45,791 nucleotides of DNA from an uncultured Albidovulum sp. (GCA_913064775.1 CAJYAD010000028.1:1-45791), one strand, 5' to 3'. Counted from the first letter of the stretch, positions 8,337-15,875 are shown. Made by a program: numbers and translations. The notes: generated from the letters alone by a model not told the origin.

Positions 8337-8479
8337 GGCTGACCTCCGGTCTGGATTGCCTTCCGCGCGCGGCCTGATGGTGGCCGTGCGGGCTTTGCCC
8401 CATTCTAATCGGGACGGAACGAGATACAAGCCACGGCCCCCGGGCGCAAGGGGCCGGTCCTTGCGAATTGCCGCAGGCA

Positions 8480-8495
8480 GGCGCAAGCTTGCGCC
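8480..8495. promoter_or_regulatory. 16-bp palindrome abutting a start codon
   Basis: GGCGCAAGCTTGCGCC is perfectly symmetric and ends at the base before the ATG at 8496. As RNA it would fold as a 6-bp stem with an AGCT loop. It fills the space where a ribosome binding site should be. It is either an operator or a translation-control hairpin, or chance: composition alone would give one or two 16-bp palindromes in a window of this size. Confidence 0.45.
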
Positions 8496-8903
8496 ATGAA
8501 AGCCACCGCGATCCTGGAAACCGCGCTTTATGCCGCCGATCTGGAGGCCGCCGAGGCCTTCTATACCCGCGTTTTCGGCCTGACGGTCGTCCGCCGCCTG
8601 GCGGGACAATTCGTCTTCCTGCGCTGCGCGCCGGGGATGTTGCTGATTTTCGATCCCGCGCTGTCGGCGGCCACGGACCCGGCAAACCCGATCCCGCGCC
8701 ACGGCGCGCTTGGCGCGGGCCATCTTTGCTTTGCCACCGCGCCGGGCCAGACGATCGAGGCCTGGCGCACGCATCTCGCGGCCCAGGGCGTTGCGATCGA
8801 GGCCGATCACATCTGGCCCGGCGGCGCGCGCTCACTTTATCTGCGCGACCCGGCGGGCAATTCGGTCGAGGTGGGTGAGCCGAAGATGTGGGGTTTGGAC
8901 TAA
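8496..8903 (+). CDS. VOC (glyoxalase/bleomycin resistance) superfamily protein
   Basis: The 135-residue protein is a single vicinal-oxygen-chelate domain made of two beta-alpha-beta-beta-beta halves: ILETALYAADLEAAEAFYTRVFGL at the start and a GHLCFAT half near residues 75-82, ending SLYLRDPAGNSVEVGEP. Candidate metal ligands include His77 and the C-terminal Glu of SVEV. Members include lactoylglutathione lyases, dioxygenases and drug-binding proteins; the substrate cannot be told. No Shine-Dalgarno is visible before the ATG because a 16-bp palindrome occupies that place. The next gene (DUF983) follows after 79 bases on the same strand. Confidence 0.85.
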   Translation: MKATAILETALYAADLEAAEAFYTRVFGLTVVRRLAGQFVFLRCAPGMLLIFDPALSAATDPANPIPRHGALGAGHLCFATAPGQTIEAWRTHLAAQGVAIEADHIWPGGARSLYLRDPAGNSVEVGEPKMWGLD

Positions 8904-8934
8904 GGGCCAAAGACCGCCTGCGGCAATGGGCAGG

Positions 8935-8964
8935 CTGGCGCGGCCCATCCCCGCCGCGCTAGCC
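8935..8964 (+). promoter_or_regulatory. Possible promoter of the DUF983-Nudix pair
   Basis: CTAGCC at 8959-8964 lies 24 bases before the start at 8983, with CTGGCG/TGGCGC about 17 bp upstream as a weak -35. The spacer is flanked by GCGCGG (8938-8943) and CCGCGC (8954-8959), a dyad. Confidence 0.25.
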
Positions 8965-8982
8965 TGCCCCGTGGGAGGACAG

Positions 8983-9459
8983 ATGCCAAGCGACACGCCC
9001 CAGACGCAGGATGACGCAGGCCATCCCGAACGCCATTCCGAGCGTCCGGTGAAGCCTGCGATCTGGCGCGGCTGGCGCCGGCGCTGCCCGGCCTGCGGCA
9101 AGGGGCGGCTGCTGACGGGCTATCTGACGGTGCGCGCCGCTTGCCCCGCCTGCGGCGAGGATTTCCGCCCCCAGCGCGCCGACGACGGCCCCGCCTATCT
9201 GACGATCCTGATCGTCGGCCATGTCATGGCGCCGCTTCTGGTGATCGTCTTCGTCGAGTTCCGGCCCGCGCCCGGCGTGCTGGCGGGGATTTTCTCGCTT
9301 GGCACGGTGGTGCTGTCGCTTTACCTCTTGCCCAGGCTCAAGGGCGTCGTCGTGGCGATCCAATGGGCCCGGCGCATGCACGGCTTCGGCGGGCCAGATC
9401 AGGCGCCCGGGGCTGCGCAGGACGCGCCCGATCCGAAGAAGCCCCGCCTCGAGGTCTGA
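8983..9459 (+). CDS. DUF983 family membrane protein
   Basis: This 158-residue inner-membrane protein has a rubredoxin-like zinc ribbon, CPACGKG ... CPACGEDF (about residues 38-63), then two hydrophobic helices (LTILIVGHVMAPLLVIVFVEF and LAGIFSLGTVVLSLYLLPRL). The acidic/proline-rich tail (after MHGFGGPDQ) is variable. The family is widespread in alphaproteobacteria, often near heme, cytochrome oxidase or Nudix genes, and its function is unknown. The start at 8983 follows GGGAGGACAG. One base separates its stop from the Nudix start, so the two are very likely coupled. Confidence 0.85.
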   Translation: MPSDTPQTQDDAGHPERHSERPVKPAIWRGWRRRCPACGKGRLLTGYLTVRAACPACGEDFRPQRADDGPAYLTILIVGHVMAPLLVIVFVEFRPAPGVLAGIFSLGTVVLSLYLLPRLKGVVVAIQWARRMHGFGGPDQAPGAAQDAPDPKKPRLEV

Positions 9460-9460
9460 C

Positions 9461-10138
9461 ATGAGCGAAGACAAAGGCGCCCTGCGCAATGCCGCGACGA
9501 TCCTTCTGGTGCGCCGCGATGGCGCCGCGCCGCAGGTGCTGATGGGCCAGCGCGGCGCCAAGGCGGCGTTCATGCCCAACAAGTTCGTCTTTCCCGGCGG
9601 CGCGGTCGATCCGGGCGATGCGGCGGTGCCGCTGGCCGGGCCGCTGCCCGATGTCTGCGCCGGGCGGCTCGCCTGTGACACCTCGGCCGAGATGGCCCGC
9701 GCCCTGGCCGCCGCCGCGATCCGCGAGCTTTGGGAAGAAACCGGACTGGTGATGGGCGTGCCGGGCGCCTGGCCTGTCGCGCCCGCGCCGGATTGGCAGG
9801 ATTTCGCGGGGCTGGGGCTTGTGCCTTCGGCCGCCGGGTTGACCTATGTGTTCCGCGCGATCACCCCGAGCGGCCGTCCGCGCCGGTTCGATGCGCGCTT
9901 CTTCCTGGCCGATGCCAGCGCCGTCGCCGGCGATCTGGACGATTTCTCGCGCGCCTCGGATGAGCTGTCGCATCTGCAATGGATCGGGTTGGAGGCTGCG
10001 CGCGGCTTCGACCTGCCGTTCATAACCGAGGTGGTTCTGGCCGAGATCTCGGCGATGATCCGCAGCGGCGGCGCCCCCGGCCCGGTGCCGTTCTTCGACA
10101 ATTCGGGCCCCGAGTCGGTGTTCCGCCGGATCCCCTGA
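9461..10138 (+). CDS. Nudix hydrolase with extended box
   Basis: The 225-residue protein hydrolyses nucleoside diphosphates linked to another group; the substrate is unknown. The fold starts at AATILLVRR. FVFPGGAVDPGD (residues 42-53) is the first half of the Nudix box, but about 30 residues intervene before AIRELWEETGL (87-96). The box is thus split, and the usual first Glu position is occupied by Arg80. Such split boxes occur in the NUDT7/8/19-like CoA and ADP-ribose branch. It lies one base after DUF983 and ends six bases from the convergent EamA gene. Confidence 0.85.
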   Translation: MSEDKGALRNAATILLVRRDGAAPQVLMGQRGAKAAFMPNKFVFPGGAVDPGDAAVPLAGPLPDVCAGRLACDTSAEMARALAAAAIRELWEETGLVMGVPGAWPVAPAPDWQDFAGLGLVPSAAGLTYVFRAITPSGRPRRFDARFFLADASAVAGDLDDFSRASDELSHLQWIGLEAARGFDLPFITEVVLAEISAMIRSGGAPGPVPFFDNSGPESVFRRIP

Positions 10139-10144
10139 TCCGGC

Positions 10145-11056
10145 TCAGGCGGTCATCCAGACGATCATCACGATCGAGATCGCCAGCACCGCCATGCCTG
10201 CAATTTCGCGTGGGTGGCTGCGTTCGCGGAAGATCAGGGTCGAGACCAGGAAGCTGAACATCAGCTCGATCTGGCCCAGACTGCGCACATAGGCCGCGTT
10301 CTCCAGCGTGAAGGCCACGAACCAGCCGAAAGAGCCCAGCACCCCGGTCACCCCGACCAGGGCGGTCGCCCGCCAGGCGCCCAATACGCGGCCCAGCTGT
10401 CCGGGTTCGCGCCGGGCCAGCCACAGGCCCATCGCCAGCGTCTGGAAGGCGGTGACACAGGCCAGCGCCACGACCGCGCGGATCAGCGGATCGGGGCTTG
10501 CCACCTCCAGCGTCGCGCCGCGGTAGCCGATCGCGGCCACCCCGAACAGCGCCCCCGCGACAAGGCCCAGGAAGGTGGCGCGGTTGAACACCGTCACCTT
10601 GGCCTCGCCCGGCCGCCGGGGCGGGCGCGACAGCAAGATCACCCCGGCCACCCCGATGACGATCGCGACATAGCCCCAGAACGGGATGTGGTCGCCAAAC
10701 ACCAGGGTCGAGAAGATCGCGACCTGCACCGTCTCGGTCTTGGTGAAGGCGATGCCCACGGCGAAGCTGCGCTCGGAAAACAGGGCCACGGTGCAGAAGG
10801 TCGCTGCGATCTGCGCCAGCCCGCCGGCGATGCCGAAGGCCCAGAACCGCGCCCCGGGCAGCGCCACCCCCTGGCCGGTGAGGGCCAGCAGTGCCACCAT
10901 CGCCACCGCCGCCAGTGGCGCGCCGAACAGAAACCGCGAAAAAGTCGCCCCGCCGGTCGACAGCCCAATGCCCTTCAGCTGCCTTTGCAGGCTGAAGCGC
11001 ACCGTCTGCACCGCCGCCGCGGCGAGCGTCGCGAATATCCACAAAGGCAGGACCAT
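10145..11056 (-). CDS. EamA-family (DMT superfamily) transporter
   Basis: The 303-residue inner-membrane protein has about ten hydrophobic helices arranged as two EamA repeats. The second repeat starts near residue 150 (FNRATFLGLVAGALFGVAAIGY) after the basic loop SRPPRRPGEAKV. Features such as FTKTETVQVAIFSTLVFGDHIPFWGYVAIVIG and the C-terminal FLVSTLIFRERSHPREIAGM are typical of drug/metabolite exporters. The substrate is not predictable. The ATG at 11056 follows AGGCAGGACC less well than a consensus site, but the frame begins with the first helix. The desaturase gene lies upstream on the same strand across 70 bases that hold repeat copy 3. Confidence 0.85.
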   Translation of the reverse strand: MVLPLWIFATLAAAAVQTVRFSLQRQLKGIGLSTGGATFSRFLFGAPLAAVAMVALLALTGQGVALPGARFWAFGIAGGLAQIAATFCTVALFSERSFAVGIAFTKTETVQVAIFSTLVFGDHIPFWGYVAIVIGVAGVILLSRPPRRPGEAKVTVFNRATFLGLVAGALFGVAAIGYRGATLEVASPDPLIRAVVALACVTAFQTLAMGLWLARREPGQLGRVLGAWRATALVGVTGVLGSFGWFVAFTLENAAYVRSLGQIELMFSFLVSTLIFRERSHPREIAGMAVLAISIVMIVWMTA

Positions 11057-11097
11057 GCGCCAGCTATCGCACGCCCGAATAGGCCGCGAAAGCCCCC

Positions 11098-11126
11098 TTC
11101 ATTGTTCCCCAAATACGCCCGCGGCC
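11098..11126 (+). repeat. Dispersed intergenic repeat, copy 3
   Basis: TTCATTGTTCCCC, CAAATACGCCC and GCGG repeat the plan of the copy at 17106-17156. The hairpin half is shortened and merges into the desaturase stop codon. It lies between two minus-strand genes. Confidence 0.45.
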
Positions 11127-12059
11127 CTAGGGCCCGCGCCGAAACCGCGGATGGGGCACCGGATCCTTGGCGCGCAGCAGATGCCGGCGGAAGATCTGCG
11201 CATAGGAGCGGTAGACATAGCCGCCATTCTGCGCCCGGAACCCTTCGCGCCCCTCGGCATAGATGCGCGGCAGCCGGTGCCAGGCGACGCCGGGATAAAG
11301 GTGGTGCACGGCATGCAGATTGTTGAAAAGAAAGAGGAAGGCCAGCGGTCCCCGATCCTCGACGATCACCGTGCGCTCGGGCACCAGGGCCTCGGCCCGA
11401 TGCTCCAGAAAGGTGCGGATCTTCAAAAGCCCGAACCCCTCGTAGGCCGCCAGCACATAGGCCCAAAGCGGCATCGCCCCGCCAAGCCAGAGCCAGCCCA
11501 GCACCAGCGCCACGCCCAGCCCATGCAGCCCCCAGGCCCGTGCCACCTTGCGCGCCTCGTCGGGCGGGCCGGTGCGTATCACCCGCAGATCGGCGCGCGC
11601 GAACAGCACGGTCGAGATCGCCGGCCCCAGCAGGATCCGCCCGAGCAGCGTGTTGTTGGCCCGCAACAGTCGCCGCACCGGGCGGCTTAGCCGTGCCCAG
11701 GCCTCGGGGTCCAGATAATTGCTTTCGGGGTCGTCATAGGGATCGGTCAGCCTCGGGTCGTCATGATGCGCGATATGGGTGTCGCGAAACCGCCGGTAGG
11801 GCACGAAAAGGGTAAGCCCGGCAAACACCAGCGCCTCGTTCGCCGCCCGGCTGCGGAACGGATGGCCATGCAGCATCTCATGTTGAAGCGAGGAAAACTG
11901 CGCGACGCACAGCATGGTCAGCAGCCAGCCAAGCGGCGGAGACGCCGCCCACAGCCCCGACGTGCCCCATAGCCACAGCGCATAGACCGCCACGATCAGC
12001 GCCAGCGTTGGTGCCTCGGCACGCCAGTCGCGAAGGGGGATCCGGCCCGGCTCAACCAT
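11127..12059 (-). CDS. Fatty acid desaturase family protein
   Basis: The 310-residue integral membrane di-iron enzyme carries the three histidine boxes of the family: QHEMLHGH (HxxxH), DTHIAHHDDP (HxxHH) and NNLHAVHHLYPG (HxxHH). Hydrophobic segments lie near residues 18-50, 70-85 and 170-205. It probably introduces a double bond in an acyl chain or hydroxylates a lipid; the substrate cannot be read off. The ATG at 12059 is preferred to an upstream in-frame start at 12104 because the protein then begins at the conserved MVEPGRIPLRDWR and GGGGCCGCC overlaps the previous gene. Its start overlaps the end of the DUF2061 gene by eight bases, so the pair is coupled. Confidence 0.87.
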   Translation of the reverse strand: MVEPGRIPLRDWRAEAPTLALIVAVYALWLWGTSGLWAASPPLGWLLTMLCVAQFSSLQHEMLHGHPFRSRAANEALVFAGLTLFVPYRRFRDTHIAHHDDPRLTDPYDDPESNYLDPEAWARLSRPVRRLLRANNTLLGRILLGPAISTVLFARADLRVIRTGPPDEARKVARAWGLHGLGVALVLGWLWLGGAMPLWAYVLAAYEGFGLLKIRTFLEHRAEALVPERTVIVEDRGPLAFLFLFNNLHAVHHLYPGVAWHRLPRIYAEGREGFRAQNGGYVYRSYAQIFRRHLLRAKDPVPHPRFRRGP

Positions 12060-12267
12060 GGCGGCCCCAGGCGATGCGCGCCCAGATCCGCTCATACCCG
12101 ACATAGAACAGGAAGCCGAGCGCGGTGTTGACCAGCGCGATTGCCCCGCTCAGTGCCACGGACCCGGTCATCGCCAGACCAACCAGCGCCATCACGGCAA
12201 GCCCCAGAATATTCCACAGCACCGCTTTCAGCAGGGTGCGCCCGCGTGTTTCCGAAAATGTCCCCAT
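12052..12267 (-). CDS. DUF2061 small membrane protein
   Basis: A 71-residue protein with two hydrophobic helices (LLKAVLWNILGLAVMALVGLAMTG and ALSGAIALVNTALGFLFYVGYERIWARI). The signature YERIWARIAWG at the end matches DUF2061 membrane proteins. The role is unknown. The start at 12267 (MGTFSETRGRTLLKAV) gives the usual family length; an ATG at 12321 would add 18 residues without membrane character. It is the first gene of a minus-strand pair with the desaturase and is divergent from the XRE regulator, sharing a short intergenic region. Confidence 0.75.
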   Translation of the reverse strand: MGTFSETRGRTLLKAVLWNILGLAVMALVGLAMTGSVALSGAIALVNTALGFLFYVGYERIWARIAWGRHG

Positions 12268-12314
12268 GGCCGGAAACTGGCCGAAACCCGCCGCGTGCGG
12301 AATTCCGAATTTGC

Positions 12315-12350
12315 TTAACAAAACTCCCGTAATGTTTGTATATTAAACAT
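12315..12350 (+). promoter_or_regulatory. Predicted leaderless promoter with autoregulatory operator
   Basis: TTAACA (12315-12320), an 18-bp spacer and TATATT (12339-12344) form the best consensus promoter in the window. Transcription would start at or within a base or two of the ATG at 12351. An inverted repeat, ATGTTT-N7-AAACAT (12332-12350), covers the -10 box and ends at the ATG. This is a likely operator for the regulator that follows. Confidence 0.6.
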
Positions 12351-13211
12351 ATGCAGCAAAGACTCGACAAACGTGCCCGATCCGATCTGTTTCGCACCCG
12401 GCTGGCCGCGGCGATGGCCGAGAAGGGCGTCAGCCAAAGCGCGCTGGGCCGCGTCGTGGGGGTCGACCGTTCGACCGTGTCGCAGCTTCTGGGCGGCGCG
12501 CAGGCGCGGCTGCCCAATGCGCAGGTGGCGGCGGAATGCGCGGCGGCGCTGGGGGTCAGCGCCGATTGGCTGCTGGGCCTGTCGGACCGGCCCGAGCGGA
12601 TCGCCGACCTGCTGGCCACCTCGCTGACCATGACCGAGGCGCCGCGCGCGCTGGTCGACGAGCAGATCTTTGCCTGGCACCGTGAGGCCGCGGGCTACAA
12701 GATCCGCCATGTGCCCGCCGCGCTGCCCGACATGCTGAAAACCCACGACGTGCTGCGCTGGGAATATGCCCCGCATCTGGGCCGCACGGTGGATCAGGCG
12801 ATCGGCGCCTCCGAGGACCGGCTGGCGTGGATGCGCGGCGCGCGCTCGGACTACGAGATCGCCCTGCCGGTGCATGAGCTGACTGCCTTCGCCGGGGCCA
12901 CGGGCTACTATGAGGGCCTGCCATTGGCGCTGCGGCTGGAACAGCTGGATCGGCTGCGGGTGCTGGCCGATCAGCTGTACCCGTCGCTGCGGATCTATCT
13001 GTTCGACGCGCGCCGGGTGTTTTCGGCGCCGATCACGGTGTTCGGGCCGCTGCTGGCGGTGCTGTATCTCGGCCGCCACTACATGGCGTTCCGCGACAGC
13101 GACCGGGTGGCCAGCTTTGCCGCGCAATTCGACTGGCTGGTGCGCGAGGCCGCCGTCCAGGCCCATGCGTTGCCCGCCCATCTGGACGCGCTGCGCGCCC
13201 GGATCAGCTAG
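12351..13211 (+). CDS. XRE-family transcriptional regulator
   Basis: The 286-residue protein begins with an XRE/Cro helix-turn-helix (residues about 10-70: LAAAMAEKGVSQSALGRVVGVDRSTVSQLLGG, ending ALGVSADWLLGLSD). A larger helical domain of unknown ligand follows, rich in aromatic and Leu residues. I take the ATG at 12351; a TTG at 12336 lies inside the predicted -10 region and is unlikely. No ribosome binding site precedes 12351, consistent with a leaderless mRNA. The inverted repeat over its own promoter suggests self-repression, and possibly control of the divergent DUF2061-desaturase genes, which would fit a lipid-responsive regulator (inference). Its stop codon lies inside a 17-bp tandem repeat. 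Confidence 0.85.
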   Translation: MQQRLDKRARSDLFRTRLAAAMAEKGVSQSALGRVVGVDRSTVSQLLGGAQARLPNAQVAAECAAALGVSADWLLGLSDRPERIADLLATSLTMTEAPRALVDEQIFAWHREAAGYKIRHVPAALPDMLKTHDVLRWEYAPHLGRTVDQAIGASEDRLAWMRGARSDYEIALPVHELTAFAGATGYYEGLPLALRLEQLDRLRVLADQLYPSLRIYLFDARRVFSAPITVFGPLLAVLYLGRHYMAFRDSDRVASFAAQFDWLVREAAVQAHALPAHLDALRARIS

Positions 13212-13263
13212 CGGCCCCCGTCAGCTAGCGGCCCCCGTCAGTTGACGCCCCCCGTCAGTTGAC
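13204..13263. repeat. 17-bp tandem repeat spanning two convergent stop codons
   Basis: The unit TCAGCTAGCGGCCCCCG occurs at 13204-13220 and 13221-13237, a diverged copy at 13238-13254 and a half copy at 13255-13263. The first unit contains the XRE stop (TAG, 13209-13211). The last carries the stop of the minus-strand lipoprotein gene (13255-13257). Confidence 0.85.
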
Positions 13264-13602
13264 ACATTGCGTCATTCGCAGCCCGGAATCGGTAAGGATA
13301 TCCTGACAGCCCAGCAGCGGCCGCACCGGCGAGCAGCTATGCGACCGTGCCAGACAGGCGCCCTGACACTGGCTGGAGCGGGTGCACATCTTGCGCGCGT
13401 CGGTGGTGTAATGGATGCATACCTTGCTTTGCTTGCCATTCTGGTTGCTCCAGACCCCACCCGAGGCGACGCAGGCGTCGTCCCGATGGGCGGACATCGC
13501 CTTGCCGGCGGGCGGCAATTGCGGCGGCTGGTCCATCTGGCAGGCGGCCAGCACGCCCAGGGCAAGGGTTAGCATCAGGCCAGTAAGGATCGGTCGGAAC
13601 AT
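13255..13602 (-). CDS. Cysteine-rich lipoprotein of unknown function
   Basis: The 115-residue product has a lipoprotein signal peptide (MFRPILTGLMLTLALGVLAAC) with a clear lipobox LAAC, so it should be lipidated at that Cys and anchored to the inner or outer membrane facing the periplasm. The mature part (about 95 residues) holds eight further cysteines (in DAC, KVC, KMC, SQC, GAC, HSC, LGC and TQC), enough for four disulfides. I do not recognise the family. The start at 13602 follows GGAGGCACC. It lies 109 bases downstream of the aldo/keto reductase on the same strand, and its end coincides with the tandem repeat. Confidence 0.75.
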   Translation of the reverse strand: MFRPILTGLMLTLALGVLAACQMDQPPQLPPAGKAMSAHRDDACVASGGVWSNQNGKQSKVCIHYTTDARKMCTRSSQCQGACLARSHSCSPVRPLLGCQDILTDSGLRMTQCVN

Positions 13603-13711
13603 GGTGCCTCCGGTTGCGCGGCTTCCCGTCTGCGACAGGAGCCGAAAACGCCGCGCACGGCAAGAGAGGGGCGATGCCCCCGCCTCACCTTTCGGGGCCT
13701 TGAGCAATGCG

Positions 13712-14755
13712 TCAGAACGGCAGCGGATGGGCGCGGTGGGCCGCGTCGATCTCGGCCAGCACCTCGGGCGGCAGCGACACCTCCACCGCGCCCAGCACAT
13801 TGCGCAACTGCTTGGCCGAGGTCGCGCCCACGATCGGGATCACCGGGAACGGCCGCGTACGCTGCCAGGCCAGCGCCATCTGCACCGGGTCCAGCCCGTG
13901 GTGCTGGGCGATGCCCAGATAGGCCGAGACCGCCTCGAACACATAGGGCGTGATCCGCCCGCCCAGATCCGGCGACTGCGCCCGGCGCGACCCTTCAGGC
14001 GTGACGTCGCCGGCGTATTTGCCGGTCAGCAGCCCGGCGGCCAGCGGTGAATAGGACAGCAGCGGGATCTCCTCGTTCATCGACAGCTCGGCCATGTCGG
14101 TATCCCACAGCCGGCACAGCAGAGAATATTCGTTCTGCACCGAAGCCACCCGCGGCAGCCCGTGCTCTTCGGCCAGCCGCAGCCATTGCGCAACGCCCCA
14201 GGCGGTCTCGTTCGACAGCGCCAGATGGCGGATCTTGCCTGCCTCGATCAGCCGTGCGGCGGCTTCAAGCACCTCGTGCATATGCGCCAGCGTCTCGGCC
14301 CGGTCCTGCCCCGAGGCATCATAGCCCCACATCTTGCGAAAGTGGTAAGAGCCGCGGTTGGGCCAGTGCAGCTGATAGATGTCGATCACATCGGTCTGCA
14401 GGCGGCGCAGAGAGTCCTCGCAGCACGATTGCAGATTGGCGCCGGTGATCGGGGCGCCGTCGCGGATATGGGGATTGCCGGCGCCGGTGATCTTGGTGGC
14501 GATCACCAGATCGTCGCGTTTCGCGCGCTTGGCCAGCCAGGTGCCGATGATCTTCTCGGTGCCGCCCACCGTTTCGGTGCGAACCGGATTGGTGGGATAC
14601 ATCTCGGCGGTGTCGATGAAATTCACCCCCGCCGCCACGGCCATGTCCAGCTGAGCATGGCCCTCGGCCTCTGTATTCTGGCTGCCCCAGGTCATCGAGC
14701 CGAGGCAGATTTCCGAAACCGACAGACCGGTCCGGCCCAGTTGAACAAACTTCAT
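13712..14755 (-). CDS. Aldo/keto reductase, Tas-like
   Basis: The 347-residue NADPH-dependent oxidoreductase has the TIM-barrel AKR fold: MKFVQLGRTGLSVSEICLGSMTWG at the start, FIDTAEMYPTNP with the catalytic Asp and Tyr, VIATKITG with the Lys, and IYQLHWPNRG with the His. The C-terminal cofactor-binding segment PIVGATSAKQLRNVL is present. The length and the NTEAEGHAQLDMAVAAGVN stretch resemble the Tas branch (NADP(H)-dependent aldo-keto reductase). The physiological substrate is unknown. The start follows GGGAGATCCGC. A predicted promoter lies about 30 bases upstream. Confidence 0.9.
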   Translation of the reverse strand: MKFVQLGRTGLSVSEICLGSMTWGSQNTEAEGHAQLDMAVAAGVNFIDTAEMYPTNPVRTETVGGTEKIIGTWLAKRAKRDDLVIATKITGAGNPHIRDGAPITGANLQSCCEDSLRRLQTDVIDIYQLHWPNRGSYHFRKMWGYDASGQDRAETLAHMHEVLEAAARLIEAGKIRHLALSNETAWGVAQWLRLAEEHGLPRVASVQNEYSLLCRLWDTDMAELSMNEEIPLLSYSPLAAGLLTGKYAGDVTPEGSRRAQSPDLGGRITPYVFEAVSAYLGIAQHHGLDPVQMALAWQRTRPFPVIPIVGATSAKQLRNVLGAVEVSLPPEVLAEIDAAHRAHPLPF

Positions 14756-14783
14756 GCGGATCTCCCGAATTGGTCGGGGCAGA

Positions 14784-14810
14784 CCCTAGCGTCGCAGGCG
14801 TCAAGGGCAA
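14784..14810 (-). promoter_or_regulatory. Predicted aldo/keto reductase promoter
   Basis: On the minus strand TTGCCC (14805-14810), a 15-bp spacer and CTAGGG (14784-14789) precede the start at 14755 by about 30 bases. The -35, spacer length and CTAGG core match the predicted gnd promoter. Confidence 0.45.
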
Positions 14811-15064
14811 GCCCGATGTCCGTGCCCGTCGGGTCCACGGCGCTCGCGTGCCTGCTGCTTGGGCTGAAAGGCGCAAACTGTGCACAGGAAGTCGGTGACT
14901 TGGGCGCAGGCCGCAAGGCGCGCGGTCCGGGAATGGTCTGCGACCTGCGGGCACGCCATTTCAGGCGGGATCCCGCAGGTCATCCGGGCAATGGCGATGC
15001 CGCATCCCTGGGCGCGCTCCTCCGCGTCCGGGATGACAGGCGCCGCCCGGCCAGGTTCGCAGCC
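14811..15064. other. Intergenic stretch, nothing recognised
   Basis: About 250 GC-rich bases lie upstream of the aldo/keto reductase and downstream of the DsrE gene. Short open frames on both strands have no recognisable domain or ribosome binding site. Confidence 0.5.
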
Positions 15065-15502
15065 CTAGGGCTTGACGTAGGCGTAGCCTTCTTCCTGCAG
15101 CTCGACGATCTTGGCGACACCGCCGGGCACGACCGTGGCCTCTCCGATCAGCTTCACCGGCTTGCCGGTCTTCTTCTCGATTGCCATCATCGTGTTGTGG
15201 CAAGCGTCGAATTCAAGGTTGGAATGCTCCAGCGCCATGGCCGCGATCCGCGTGGCCACCGGGCTCTGATCCTTGATCAGCATCTTCAACCCGGGACCAT
15301 AGGCCACGACGTTGATCTTCACAGTGTCGCCGCGCGACTTGTAATAATCTTCGATGTTGCTGACGTTGTTCAGCACTAGGTTCATGCGCTGCGGGCTACC
15401 ATCATCAATCTGGAATACGATGTGGTGTTCCTTGGCATGGGCGCCGGTGGCGGCCATGGTGGCGCAGAACAAAGCTGCGGCTGCGGTCTTGCGTATCATC
15501 AT
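15065..15502 (-). CDS. Periplasmic DsrE-family protein
   Basis: The 145-residue protein has a signal peptide (MMIRKTAAAALFCATMAATGAHA, cleavage after AHA). A DsrE/DsrF-like domain follows: HHIVFQIDDGSPQRMNLVLNNVSNIEDYY, the VVAYGPGLKML strand-loop, and EFDACHNTMMAIEKK with the single Cys in the usual position. Family members carry or sense sulfur; secreted ones with one Cys are often seen near sulfur-oxidation or redox genes, but no such gene is adjacent here. The start at 15502 follows AAGGGAGGAATAAC, an excellent ribosome binding site. It is divergent from argD, with 425 bases between. Confidence 0.85.
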   Translation of the reverse strand: MMIRKTAAAALFCATMAATGAHAKEHHIVFQIDDGSPQRMNLVLNNVSNIEDYYKSRGDTVKINVVAYGPGLKMLIKDQSPVATRIAAMALEHSNLEFDACHNTMMAIEKKTGKPVKLIGEATVVPGGVAKIVELQEEGYAYVKP

Positions 15503-15875
15503 GTTATTCCTCCCTTGCGGCAAGCTGCCGCAGTACCTGTATGCATCTATGCTGATGTGTAAGCAAGTTCCGTTCGGCCCCGCGCGCGTAATCGTCGCGC
15601 GCGCGCCCAAGGCACAGGCACCTGCCTGCAAAACATGCCCGCGCCGCGGCAGGCCCGACGCCGCCGTGATTTGACGCGACCGGGCGCGACCGGCCGGGCC
15701 CCCCCCAAATTGCGGTGGACCGGGGCGCGCAAAGCGGCTAATCGGATCGGATGATCGACCGGAACGCCCTTTGCACGCTTCCCCGACGCCGACGCACCCG
15801 CGCCTGACGTCCCGATCCCTGCGCGCCGATACCGGCGCGCGCCGCACAGCCTTCAAGATCCCTTTCCACGTTGAC
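15503..15875. other. Divergent intergenic region between the DsrE gene and argD
   Basis: It contains the leader of the DsrE gene (right next to 15503), an alternating C/G stretch with 7-bp arms at 15582-15588 and 15596-15602, and otherwise GC-rich sequence without a credible gene. The open frame that runs upstream of the DsrE start has no domain. Confidence 0.45.

Noticed and set aside
14162-15379. 405-codon plus-strand frame over the aldo/keto reductase and DsrE genes
   Set aside because: Antisense shadow of two real genes joined through a GC-rich gap.
15581-15606. Alternating C/G run as a special structure
   Set aside because: Could form Z-DNA or a weak hairpin, but such runs are common at this GC content and there is no T-run for termination.
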